DNA from: Rhipidocladum racemiflorum
Taxonomy: Eukaryota > Streptophyta > Magnoliopsida > Poales > Poaceae
DNA length: 64,000 nt
Direction of reading: 5' to 3'
Assembly (NCBI GenBank): GCA_036346355.1
Contig: CM070569.1
Span: 59,668,561-59,732,560 of the forward strand
Shown: piece by piece, positions 23,932-35,292 of the stretch
Layout: every line of letters begins with the position of its first letter
How positions within the stretch are numbered: the stretch's first letter is position 1
Notes under the pieces: generated by a model
Told to the model about the DNA's origin: nothing
What the model saw: only the letters and a program-made list of their open reading frames with translations
Databases searched by the model: none
Made by a program: the position numbers and the translations under genes

Positions 23932-24988
23932 CGTTGTTAAATCCAACCTGCGTTTCATGCTTTAATAGTTGTGCAACTTTTAAAAGGAAGAGCATAGAAG
24001 CATCTCTCACGTTTCATTCATTCATGTATGCATGCATTCTTGGGAGACCAAACTTGTGCACCGCCCCATACGTTACGGAGTCGAAGAATTAATGCTGCTA
24101 TTGTCAATGTCAAATTGGTGACTAGGAGTACTTTGGGGAAGTAACATACACGGCGCTATTATTTCCTCGTGCGTACTTAAGACCAGCCTAACATGCAGCT
24201 CGGGCAACTTAAAATAACAATCTAATCTTTAATTTGATCCGTGCAGCGTGACAAAAATTAGTTAGTTTAGGTGGTACTAACTAGTCACATCGAGGAGACT
24301 TAACGACAAGTAAGACAACTACTACTAGCTACTCGAAGCTTCAAATTCTTCTGGACTGAATTCGGCATGTATGCAGACTGTATTCGCCGAAGTCAAAAGG
24401 CATCGCCATACTCCATGTCTTCATGTGTATATATATGACCAAACTCAAAACGCCAAGGAGAATGCAGCCACGGTGCTTAACTAGTTCAATCTTATCTAAT
24501 TAGCTATGTCATGTTTGGGTGTATTTGGTTGTTTGTGCTAAGTGATATATGTATGAGATAGTTTTTTTAAAAAAGCTATTTATGTATTAAGTTGTTTGAA
24601 TGATGATGAATCAAGTTATACAAATTTAAGAAATATTTTGTATAAATACTGAACCAACACGACGCACTTTTTAGTTCTAAATGCATGTACATACTCATGT
24701 GTGCAAAGGTGCAGGCTTTTTGTTTGAGCCAGTCTGCTCTGGAACCAACAGTCAGGCGATCGAAGGCAAAGTTAATACGTAGTATGTGTACGCAGGACTC
24801 ATAGTTACTCGTGAGATTTATACTTGATTTGCTTGTGAAACGTGGAAAACACAAATGAATGTACTACTGCAACACACATTTATCTCCTCAAATGAAGTAG
24901 TACCACAGTACTACTGCAACACGCATGCTTGGCCTAAGAAGGGTAAACTCTGAAGCAAGGTTGCAAATTTTGTTTTTTGTTTACATCT
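23932..24988. other. Intergenic, nothing recognised
   Basis: AT-rich, no supported genes. Short phrase repeats (AGTACTACTGCAACAC) occur near 24865 and 24908. Confidence 0.35.
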
Positions 24989-26141
24989 CACTACTATAGA
25001 AAGGCTTATATTAGACTTGTCATCACAGACGGTTTTGATAAACGTCACAGACGGTTCTATAGTGTAACTGTCAGTGACAACAGCATAGACGGTTTTTGGC
25101 AAAAACCGTCTGTGATGAGAGCCATATCGCAGACGGTCTTAGTCAAAAACCGTCTGTGATGAGACGGGGTACATCACAGACTGTTTTTGGCAAAAAACCG
25201 TCTCTAATGAGGGCCACATCGCATACGGTTTTAGCCAAAAACCGTCTGTGATGTGCACGTTCAGTGAAATGGTAAAAACACTATAACTTCTAACTCGTAA
25301 CTCCGATTTTGATGTTCTTGTGCTTTCTGGAATCATCACGACGAGCTCTTCAATTTCTCCTTTAGGCATAAAGTCTGATTCGGTTTGCAAGTAGGAAATA
25401 CGAGCACGTTTGGTAAAACAGTCATAACTTTTGACTCGTAACTCCGATCAGGGCGTTCTTTGGCTCATTGAAAAGATAACGAAAAGTTGCATCCGAAAAT
25501 GATGCGCGAGAAAATCAGATGGTCGGATCTTGAACTTTTGGGCGAGTACGTGCGTGCGAGAAAACCAGAATTCCAAAAAAACATCGTTTAGGCCCTCAAA
25601 ATGGCCTCCGAAGTTTTATATCTGTTTCGATCTTTTTTTTTGCGTTTTCGTGATCTCCAAACTGTATTCGGAGTATGAGAATACTAAAATCGGTGTTCGA
25701 GTGCTCTGTGAGGTTAAGGGGAGGGGGACACGTTATATTTCAGATGCTATCATACCAACATTACATTATTAAATCATATAAGAACTCCGAAGCTAAGCGT
25801 GCTTAGGTAAGAGCAGTGCTAGGATGGGTGGCCGCTTGGGAAGTGCCCGTATTTGTGTTAAAATCAGTGATATATCTCAGAAGTTAAGTGTTCTTAGGCA
25901 GTTACGAAGTACATGAGAACAAATCAAAATTACTAATAAAATAAAAAATCAACATCACAGACGGTTCCAACTTGGAACCGTCTGTGATGACTTTTTTTTT
26001 CACAGATGGCTTTTTCATAGACGGTTGGAAAACCGGCTGTGATGATTACGAGTCATCACTGACCCATTCTTATTGACGGTTCACAAAACCGTCTGTGATG
26101 ACGTTTGTGAACCGTCTGTAATGAGGTTTTCTGTACTAGTG
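24989..26141. mobile_element. Non-autonomous CACTA element with 5S rRNA-derived insert
   Basis: Left end CACTACTATAGAAAG and right end CTTTTCTGTACTAGTG-like sequence form CACTA-type inverted ends. Both subterminal zones hold many copies of ACCGTCTGTGATG and its inverse (ACAGACGGTT), typical of CACTA transposase binding sites. Length 1153 bp, with no transposase. The flanks are TCT and TCA, so the 3-bp duplication is imperfect. The interior at 25742-25860 is 5S rRNA-like. Confidence 0.85.
25742..25860 (+). pseudogene. 5S rRNA-derived segment in the first CACTA element
   Basis: The order of blocks matches plant 5S rRNA: ATCATACC near the 5' end, AGAACTCCGAAGCTAAGCGT in the middle, AGGATGGGTGGCC then TGGGAAGTGCCCGT near the 3' end. 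The A-box-like and C-box-like control regions are recognisable with substitutions. A second, shorter echo of the A-box part (AGAAGTTAAGTGTTCTTAGG) follows at about 25877-25900. The positions 20-40 are poorly kept, so it is unlikely to make a working 5S rRNA. Confidence 0.8.
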
Positions 26142-26144
26142 TCA

Positions 26145-27055
26145 TTATCCTTCGAAATCCAAAATTTCGATGAAATCTCATTATTTCAGATAAAATTAAA
26201 AAAGCAAAATTCAAATTCGGTATTTTTTGGATCGAGATTTCTAAAATTTTGGCTAAAAATCCAAAATTTCATCCGTAATTACTGAAATCTCGGTAAAATT
26301 CAATTGAACGAAAAATGGTTTAAACAATGGCAAAAATTTTTGAAATTTGTTTTGGATGGTCCTAACACATTACTAATGTTTTCATAAAAATTTCAGATAA
26401 TGGTTAAGCCTTAGAAATTTTCAAAAATTCAAACAGTGCTACTATCCTGATAAAAGGCTGACCGACAAATTTCAGCCGAATGGAAAATGGTGTAAAACAC
26501 GTTAAAAACTTTTAAAATTTTTTGTCGATGGTCCTGACACAAGTATAATATTTCCATAAAATTTTCAAAAGATATTCAAGCTTGAAGAATTTTCAAAAAT
26601 TCAGAAAGTGCTACTGAAGGCAGATTGATAAATTTCAACCGAATAAAAAATGGTTCAAACAATGCTGTAAATTTTGAAAATTTTTATGGATGGACATGAT
26701 GCATCACTAATATTCTCATAAAATTTTCAGATAACAATCAAGATTGAGTAATTTTCAAAAATTGTAACCAATTTTTTTCTTCATTTTTTTATTACTTTTT
26801 TCCACAAGTGTTGTTCATAGAAGGCATTACAATACTTCTAAAAAAAGTATGTAAAATTCGGTCCTGTAGCTATGAAATCCGGACATTTTGTGCAAATCGC
26901 CGAGATTTACCAATTCCTCGGCAAAATTTACCTAGATTTCATTTAGATTTTCGAGCACTATAGTAATTTAATTTTTTTTATCTCACTATTATTGTAAATT
27001 TGATTACCTTTCTGAATTCGAGATTTCACCGAAATTTGACGCAATTTCTATCCAT
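26145..27055. repeat. AT-rich element with three tandem units
   Basis: Outer blocks AAAATTTCGATGAAATCTC and its inverted mate near 27025-27045 suggest a terminal inverted repeat. Inside, units start near 26307, 26478 and 26640 (about 171, 162 and 130 bp). They share AATGGTTTAAACAATG-like, GATGGTCCTGACAC-like, TTCATAAAATTTTCAGATA-like and TTTTCAAAAATTC blocks. No coding content. Confidence 0.65.
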
Positions 27056-27850
27056 GCTCCGAAGACAGAGCAGGCTGGGCCGGACAATTAGTTCGGTACA
27101 GCGCCCTACGTACGACGGAGAACAAATGAGGCGACCTGTTGCAGCTAAGTGTGGAACCGATACTACGATATGACTTGTGGCATGCACGAAATAAATATCC
27201 TCGTACTAGCGCTACCTCTCCTCCGCAGGGCGATTAAACCCTCTTCAAGTGTCGACAGTACACACTCCGATATGCACTACTACTGAATGGAGGTACCTAG
27301 GACGGCTGCAGCATGGGCCAAACAGCATGGGCCAACTCCAACTCCTCGTCGTGGCGTAAGAGCGGGACCGTGTTTTGTTTTAACAACCGCTGCTGATGCA
27401 AGTCCCACTTGTGGCGCGAGAGCGTACGTAGTGTAACTAGTGTTACCGCACCTCAGCTCAGCTAAACCGGGGATGGCCTAAGCATCTTGTGGGACTCATG
27501 CGTCTGTGTGTTAAGCTCATAGCGTGGGCCGGTGCAGCTAATGCGGCCCTTGGGCCGATAAGAAATAGAGTTTCCCTGCACTTTCTCCATCTGTCCGCTC
27601 CTTCAGCTACTGGCTTATTGCCGCTGCTCTACGTGGCTCAAAAATGAGCGACCGATGGAAGGAGACCGGAGACAACCGGTGGCCGTGTGTCAGTGACGGG
27701 AATAGGCGGGCTGGTCATCCCTCTCGAGATTCCTTCCGATCGTGATGCAATGTATGTATGTTCTGGGCAGCAAGTACGTGTCCGGGGCCCACAAACGGAC
27801 TGGGATTGAGCGTGGCACGGTGCTAGTCGGTGGAGCATAATTAAAGCTAC
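27056..27850. other. Intergenic, nothing recognised
   Basis: No supported gene or repeat ends. Confidence 0.35.
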
Positions 27851-28389
27851 TATTGTAAAACACCATCAATCAACAGTATGCCGACCAAATCACAGGAATA
27901 AAAGCAACAGAGAGTACATATAAAGTAGGAGCAAAACTCCCTCTTTATTAAATTGATTCTCTCTGTACAAGACGGTGTCCAATATATAGTAAATCCAACA
28001 GGAGATATATTCGAATCCACCCATCAATAAATAGAGTCCTTTCAAACTTAGAATAGAATTCTATCTATATCATAACACTCATTCTTGGACGAATACCGCT
28101 AATGCACATGTCTCGTTAAAAATTCATCCAAAAACCCCAATTGAAAAAAGATGAAGAAAATAGTACATTACACTCACACTCCGTGTTATACTAGTTGTCT
28201 CGTTAAAAACCTTCATGTGAGAAAACTTAAAAAAAAACTCACTAAGAGAAAAGAAGCACAGCTTGTAATCTTCATGATATAAATTGGGATCTTTAAGATC
28301 ATGCAAATGGTCATCGTTCAGGGTTTTACTCCCTTTAAACTCTGCAGGGGAAAGGGGTCATCTCAGGGGAAAGTGGTCATCTCAGACAA
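27851..28389. other. Probable LTR-retrotransposon flank
   Basis: AT-rich, with TCTCGTTAAAAA phrases near 28112 and 28199 that I associate with LTR sequences. It lies next to the plant-mobile-domain relic. No edges found. Confidence 0.3.
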
Positions 28390-28735
28390 GTTAATCCTGA
28401 AATATCGGCTAAAGACACAGTAGAACCATATTTTGATGAACCATAGAGGTCCGCCAATGTTTCCTATTGTGAAAGACCCTATGACTGTGTAAAGCCGACA
28501 TCATATTTCGTGCATTATTTGGTAAACTACCCCTAAGAACATTTTTTTCAGTGCAAGCCGATGTCCCCCTACAATTTGCTCGAGCATAAGCTGGTAGGTT
28601 TGGGTTGGGCCAAGAGAAGCGCCACAAAATAGGAATCGATCGAGCCACATATTAAGGAAGGCTACATGTTCTTTATCAGACACAAGATCGACTCCTATGT
28701 TGCTATCTAGGTATGTCAACCCCATTTTTCACCTT
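28390..28735 (-). pseudogene. Plant mobile domain (PMD) relic
   Basis: On the minus strand the frames give HVAFLNMWLDRFLFCG, then QLMLEQIVGGHRLALKKMFLG, then GGPLWFIKIWFY. These are the conserved blocks of the plant mobile domain (aminotransferase-like), in the right order. One frameshift near 28500 separates the second and third blocks. The PMD family occurs in host proteins such as MAIN/MAIL1 and inside plant transposons (gypsy and MULE). Here the surroundings are LTR-like, so a transposon-borne copy is more likely than a host gene. The N-terminal part and start are missing. Confidence 0.6.
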
Positions 28736-30544
28736 TGGAAGAGACAAGTTTATATTGGGGCTTGGCAATAAAAGCCGACAGTTGTTCGCCGTCTGGCCTG
28801 AGGCAGCAAAGTCCAACAAAGTTGGGTCAATAGGTCCGGTTCAAAAAAAGAAAAATATAGAAAGTATCAAATAAAAAGTAGCAAGACATGATGACTAATG
28901 GTTCATTAGAAAAATATGGCTAAGGACAATGAGAGGAATTCTGTTATTCCCATTTGTTTCCAAACTAAAAGCTTCTGAGTTGCTACCCGATTGTACCAAT
29001 TGCGCCACCCAGATAGTGCAGTCAGCCAAGCACTAAAACTTATTCCACCCTGTTAGGTTAAAACCCAGGGCGTTCAGCAGAAGTATAGAAAGTTCTTGAT
29101 CTATTATGATCGATGGGTTGGTATTTCCTATTGGGCCTAGGTAAAATTGAGTGTCACAATGGGGAATAGGAAAAAAAAATACCTGATTAGGATCCATTTT
29201 GCTTGGCTAAGTCGGTTGGACGAAGGGCCAAATAAGAGATGAAAGCCGATAGGAAGCTAAAGATAGTTTGAAAGCCGATAGACAAGAGATTGAGAGCAAG
29301 AGCACGTGAAAATGATGGGTGAATGAACTTCATACTTATAGGGTGTAAACTTGGTGGCAAAGGTGGGTAAATATCACCGAAATTTTGCTGCAGTTAATGC
29401 ATGGGACCATGCGTTCGCACGGTTACGTAGAAAAATTACCGCAGGAGGCGCAAAAACCGATGGGAAGTTGAACGGTGATATCTTAACAAAGTCGGTTGAT
29501 ATATGTGTTTAAGCTGATATCAGTGATTTTTGTGAGATTCACGCAATCTTTCAAAAATAGGAGGCATATGTTGACACCAGAAGTTGGTGCATAGCCGATT
29601 TGATAAGAATCGGTTTGGTATGATTGGTTTTGATGACGATAATCAAATCTATCTTAATGCCCATTAATGGCTACGGTTCTCAATGAGCCTGCCATATCCT
29701 CATAAATGCAACCCATATTTCAAAGAGACACACTAATGTTATAATTGCTTAAAATTTCTGTTGACCACAAAAGAGCACCCAACCTGATTCAGGCCGGACG
29801 ACAACCAAGCGTTTCCAGGTCGGCGTTGGCTCGATATGAGAAACCATCTAGGTCGGACTTAGATTTAAGTCAGTCCGATCAGACTCTGGTCGGACAAAAG
29901 AAATTCCTTTGTGCAGAGATAACGTGCAAAAAAAGCTTTCTCTGATAGGTATGACCAACCACTTGAAAGTTACCAATAGCGAAGATCTGTCTTTCTAACA
30001 AAAAACCATCTTTTCATTAAGAAGGTACCTTTTAACCAAACGAACAGCTCTTGATGGGAAAATACATCTCTAAATATGCTCCTCCCGTCAAGGACAATCA
30101 AAAAGAAGGAAGGACGGATGGACCCTGCGTCGCGACGGGCGTAGAGCCGGAACGAGGTGTGCACATGCGTCCAGCGAATACACCTATAGCACGTCAACAG
30201 CGATCTGTCGGCGACGAAATCCAACAACAGGGGCAGCCACGGCCTTCCCACCGTCGACGGTCGGAAGCGCACAGTGAAGGGCCCATATCAGCGCTTCCAC
30301 TGAGCCGGAAGCTCGCGTAGGGCAGTGCCACGCGTTCCTAATGGGCTGCGTGCGGTCAGTGTTTCTAGGCTTTGAAGACCGGACGGGACGGTGACACTCT
30401 GAGACGGCGAATATATACTGCATTAAATGTTGTATCTCTTACGCTGAAATGAGCTGATCCCAATCCGGAACAAAACGGCGAGAATGGATCAGGAATGGCT
30501 CCTCTGGCTGACCAGTAGATCATCTTATTTTGTCTGGTTATCTT
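28736..30544. other. Retrotransposon-like non-coding sequence
   Basis: Repeated AAAGCCGATA words (28770, 29245, 29270) and TGTTGACACCAGAAGTTGGTG at 29570 resemble LTR sequence of grass gypsy elements. No gene frame is supported. Edges and superfamily are not settled. From 29970 to 30400 nothing is recognised. Confidence 0.35.
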
Positions 30545-30925
30545 GGAAGCGTAGTTATCAATATCGGTATATACCGATCGGTATGGCCGGTATGTACCAT
30601 TTCGACACATAAACTGATACGAAGTAGCCCTATATACCTTACCGGCTTCGATACCGGTCATACTGATCCGATACCGGCTAATACCAGTCTAATACCGATC
30701 AATACCAATCATACCGATGGAATTGATAATATGGTCTATTGAACTTTATGTTATATTTGATAGTACTACTATATGGTTTGAGTAATATTATAAGTGAGCT
30801 TTGGTGTACATATAATTAAACATGTATATACTTATAAATATATACTATTATACTAGCCCGAATAGACTGGTACCGGTGCGTACTATTTCAAGAGCCAAAT
30901 CGGTATGATATTTGGTGAGAAATTT
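30545..30925 (+). repeat. Dispersed TACCGGTA-rich repeat, copy 2
   Basis: This is the most complete copy. It starts near GTAGTTATCAATATCGGTAT, has repeated CGATACCGG and CCGATACCGG, then GGAATTGATAATATGGTCTA, then the AT-rich tail ACTTATAAATATATA. It ends near AAATCGGTATGATATTTGG, which is a weak inverted match of the start. Confidence 0.75.
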
Positions 30926-31252
30926 TACGGTGGATTATACTTGTAGTATAAAATGTGCAGTAGAAATCACATCTAACTGTTGATTTGTTAAAGGTGTTTT
31001 TACTACTCTACTACCAGGTGTAGTATAAGTAAACTCTAGTTAATCTGATCCATTGGATCGAAAAGAATGAACGGTTCATATTCAATTTAGTGTACCGTAA
31101 AAGAGCTCTATTTGTTACGGTATTGACAAATTTGCTTTGAAGTGTTGCATTAGTTTTGTATACATTTGGTCAGCTATTGTTACGTAGTACTTAAGAATGG
31201 TGGCCTGAACATAATAAAAGTGGAAATACCCTTCATCCTATTTGGTTGTCAG
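30926..31252 (+). other. Probable intron or upstream part of the SET pseudogene
   Basis: No coding residues. It leads directly to the acceptor-like TTGTCAG at 31252. Confidence 0.35.
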
Positions 31253-31865
31253 TTTTAATCACAAGACTAGCGGGGAACATGTCCACTTCACTAAAGTTTC
31301 AGACTCCTCAGATCAGATGGTGAGGATGATGATGATGATGATCAAAGCGATGCTTCTGCCGTTGAACAGCCAACTGTAGAAAATTTCGGCAACAACCTTT
31401 TCAGGTTTATATTCATGAACGTATGCATGTACATCACTAGAAGTTAGAACTATTTAAGATGTGATTGATGGAGAGTTTCACTTATTACTGTTATTTGTTT
31501 TTAAGATGCAGGAGATAATGATGAAGATTTGGAAATGATTATTGTGAGAGATGTCAATGCAGGGGAGGAGGTAATGCACAGTTACCAACTTACCATTGAT
31601 TTGGAGGTCCAAATGATCATTTTATATAGTTATGTTGGATCTCTTTTAGGTTCCTACATTGATGGGCATCCCCGTGCTCTTTTGTGGAGAACCAACTTCA
31701 TAATGCAACTTTGTTTCTTCTTCTCTTCCATTCTGGTATTTTATACATATGGTACCATGGGAAATGTTGCTTTACTTCATCGATATGTATTCACAGAACT
31801 TGACAACCCATAGGACATTGTCAACATCAACTTAACTCTGGTTACTAAGTGGTGATCATCCAAGT

Positions 31866-32270
31866 TGATACGGTTGCTCCCGATCAAATGCCCGTGTTCC
31901 AGGGTGGAGCCCTACTCGCGATGAAGAAGACGGCGCAACAGCTCTGCGCCGGCGACCTATGGTGGCGGTTGTACATAGCCAACGGCCGTTTATCGTCGGC
32001 GATGCCTGAGACTGGAATTTGTGGTAGCTGAAAGGTGCCGTTTTCTCCCCTCTGTTTACCCTTTATTCCTAGCGTTTTCCCTAAACATGGTAACTAACAA
32101 AAGGTGGAAAGTGCTAACGGAATAGGAATCAAAATCAGAATAGGAAACCTAAACATGGTAACTAGCAAATAGGGAAAGTACTTGATCTGCCGCAGCCCTA
32201 ATGCCATGCGCTGCCCTGATCTTGCATCTTTTCCCTTCGGAAGAATACTCGATCAGGCTTGTCCATATCA
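31866..32270 (-). repeat. 3' LTR of the gypsy element
   Basis: Direct repeat of the split LTR on the right. The element runs on the minus strand, so this is the 3' LTR. Confidence 0.9.
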
Positions 32271-32284
32271 ATACTCCCCCCTTC
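32271..32284 (-). other. Polypurine tract
   Basis: On the minus strand GAAGGGGGGAGTAT directly precedes the 3' LTR, as expected for plus-strand priming. Confidence 0.75.
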
Positions 32285-33800
32285 AAAATCAAGCTTGTCC
32301 TCAAGCTTGAAGTCTGGATGCGACCGTCGGAATTCCAAGGCATCGACCCAGGTGGCCCCTTCCATCTCTTCGCCAGCCCATTGGATTAAAAACTGACGAT
32401 GCCCCTTGAGGAAACGTTGTGCCAATATCCGGTAAGGAGAAGGCTGTGCTGCAACCGGTGAGGGGTAGGAAATATCGTCAGGCGAGGTTGGAGTTTCGCT
32501 AGGAGGGCTCCCTTTAAAAGGATTCAACATAGAGACGTAGAAAACATCATGAATTTTAGCGGTGGCTGGTAGAGACAAGCGGTATGCAATGTCCCCAATA
32601 CGAGTAACCACCTGGAAAGGGCCGTAGAATTTGGGTGCAAGCTTATGGTGATTGGTCGGCCGGACAGACAATTGTCGATGACTCTGTAATTTCAACCATA
32701 CCCAATCTCCCACTAAGAAGGTTACTTCGCGATGATGCAGATCATAGCGCTGTTTCATCCTATTTTGGGCAGCCAACAGGTGAGTTCGAGCTCGGTTGAG
32801 GCATCTCGATCGACTAACTGACAATCCACAGCATCTACCAAAGTTGTTGCTTGACTGTATGGTTCCAACGGAGGCGGCGAACGACCATAGACCAATTCAA
32901 ATGGTGTCATATGAAGCGCATGATGATATGAAGAATTGTAACAAAATTCCGCCCAAGGTAACCACTGGACCCAAGTTGAAGGTTTCTCTGCTACCAAACA
33001 GCGAAGATACATCTCAATAGTGAGATTAACCACTTCCGTCTGGCCGTCCGTTTGGGGGTGGTAAGAAGAGGACATAAGGAGTCTTGTACCACAGCGCTTG
33101 AAGAGATCCTGCCAGAAAGCGCTGGTGAAAATAGGATCCCTATCCAAGACAATAGATTCGGGCATCCCATGAAGCCGAAAAATCTGATCAAAGAATATAT
33201 TGGCAATGGCAGCGGCTGCTGTTGAACATTTAAGGGCAATAAAATGATCATATTTGGACAAGCGATCCACTACGACCAACAAAGCTGTCTTGCCCTGGGA
33301 TTTATGCAGAGCAACAATGAAGTCCATGGACAAATCAGCCCAAATATGTTGCGGCACCGGCATAGGTTGTAAAAGTCCTGCTGGGGCTAGGGTGCTTGCC
33401 TTTTGCTGTTGGCAAATAAGGCATTGACGGATGTACTCCTCCACAGATTGGCGAAGGCCCTTCCAATAGAAATTCTTTTTGATGCGATGAAAAGTCTTAT
33501 ACACACCCTCATGTGTCAGATCATGATACGCAGCTACCACTTGCGGTCGTAGCAGAGAGGCGGCTGGAAGATAAAGCCGTCCCTTATGGTAAAGAAGGGT
33601 GTCCTGTGTTTTCCATCTACCTGCCTCGTGATCAGACGGCGTGGCCGCACCGGAAGAAAGTTGCTCGCAACGACGTTTAATCTCCGGGTTGTTGCGCAAC
33701 ACCTCTTCCCAAGTAGCTTGAGCCAGCAATGTGGGCGATGAGATCGCTGTACAGATGCCCACCGATTCATGAAGCCGAGACTATGCGTCTGCCGCCCCAT
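32285..33800 (-). pseudogene. Integrase with chromodomain-like C-terminus
   Basis: The frame from 33762 down begins in the RNase H/integrase linker. The zinc-finger-like part is H...H then CLICQQQK (about residues 79-127). The DDE core is seen at MDFIVAL, RDPIFTS, and the E of TEVVNLTIEMYL. It ends at PLEPYSQATTLVDA. A 1-nt overlap-type frameshift near 32790 leads to the next frame (32824 to 32270), which holds LAPKFYGPFQVV, DVFYVSMLNPF, then FLIQWAGEEMEGATW, the aromatic W..W pattern of a plant chromodomain. The end LEDKLDFEGG is usual for this clade. Frame breaks make it inactive. Confidence 0.85.
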
Positions 33801-34770
33801 TAGCTCTTCTGGGCTTATATTCTACGGAAAAAAATCAAATCCCATTAATTTACTCAACCAATGCTGCTGGGGCGGAGTGACCAAGGCTTGTTCAAGAAGA
33901 TATTTCAAGCTTGCATGATCGGTGTGAACCACAAATGATCGTCCCCACAAATAAGGTCGCCAATGTCGAATAGCTTTTGATAAGCCAATAATTTCACGCT
34001 CATAAGCTGCGAGTTTTGTGTGGCGATCGGCTAACTTTTGGCTATAATAAGCCACCGGATGTCCGTCCTGCTGCAGCACTGCCCCGATCCCCGTGCTGGA
34101 AGCATCACATTCAACCACAAAACAAATATTGAAATCTAGAAGACGGAGTACTGGGGCTGATTGTAAAGCTTTTTTAAGGCGTTGAAAAGCTCCCGCCGCC
34201 TCTGGCGACCACTTGAAAGTTTGGCAACGAAGGAGATTTGTGAGAGGTGCAGCAATGGAAGCATAATGATGAATAAAACGCCGATAGTATCCCGCAAGGC
34301 CCAAGAAGCTGCGCACATTAGTGACGGTTGCAAGTGTGGGCCAACGCTCAATGTCTTGTAGTTTGCTGGGATCCGCTTCCACACCTGAGGCTGAAATCAC
34401 ATGTCCAAGATACTTGACGGTCTTCCTGCCGAAAGCACACTTGGACCTCTTCAAATATAAGTGATGTCGGCGTAGCTGTGTCAGCACGAGTTGGAGGTGC
34501 TGAAGATGGTCTTCCCACGAAGAGCTGTACACCAAAATGTCGTCAAAGAAAACCATTACAAATTTTCGGAGGAAATGTGCTAAGACCTCATTCATAAGAG
34601 CCTAAAAAGTCGTGGGGGCATTGCATAACCCAAAAGCCATAACTAAGGATTCAAAATGGCCATGGTGGGTTCGGAAGGCCGTCTTTTCAATATCTGCTTC
34701 ATGCATGCGGACTTGATGATAGCCAGATATTGGGTCCCATGTAACTCATCAAGTAACTCTTCCACCAGTT
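33801..34770 (-). pseudogene. RT (C-terminal part) and RNase H of the gypsy element
   Basis: The frame 34595-33822 contains FFDDILVYS, the catalytic DD of RT, then KYLGHVIS, FLGLAGYYRRFI, LRLLDFNICFVVECDASSTG (first RNase H aspartate), YEREIIG and HTDHASLKYLL. The finger/palm start is truncated: upstream, in a broken frame at 34643-34770, come VEELLDELHG and HEADIEK-like residues, then directly the primer site. A frameshift near 33825 breaks the link to integrase. The missing part means gag, protease and about a third of RT were deleted. Confidence 0.88.
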
Positions 34771-34779
34771 GATACCAGT
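34766..34779 (-). other. Primer binding site remnant
   Basis: On the minus strand ACTGGTATCAACTGG follows the 5' LTR. The TGGTATCA core matches the start of a tRNA-Met primer site. It runs straight into RT-coding sequence. Confidence 0.55.
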
Positions 34780-35095
34780 TGATACGGTTGCTCCCGATCA
34801 AATGCCCGCGTTCCAGGGCGAAGCCCTGCTCGCGATGAAGACGGCGCAACACCTCTGCGCCGACGACCTATGGTGGCGGCTGTACGTAGCCAACGGCCGT
34901 TTATCGTTGGCGACGCCTGAGACTGGAATTTGTGGCAGCTGAAAGGTGCCGTTTTCTCTCCTCTGTTTTCTCTTTATTCCTAGCGTTTGCCCTAAACATG
35001 GTAACTAACAAAAGGTGGAAAGTGCTAACGGAATAGGAATCAAAATCAGAATAGGAAACCTAAACATGGTAACTAGCAAATAGGGAAAGTACTTG
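34780..35095 (-). repeat. 5' LTR of the gypsy element, first part
   Basis: Matches 31866-32180. It is interrupted at the TTG at 35093 by the Harbinger element and resumes after 42853. Confidence 0.92.
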
Positions 35096-35292
35096 GAGGC
35101 TGTTTGGATTGAAGCCATGAGAAGCCATGCCAAATATTTGGTCATGGCCAACTCATGGCATGACCAAATATTTGGCAAAATGAGGCTGTTTGGTTTGTAT
35201 CCAATAATTGGCATGGTAACAAAAATGGTGTTTGGTTCACAGCCCTAGAAAGCAACCAAATGTTGGCATGGCATATTGGCAATATTTGGTTT

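Noticed and set aside
25742..25860. Functional 5S rRNA gene
   Set aside because: Positions 20-40 and the 3' end are diverged and it lies inside a transposon, with no tandem array.
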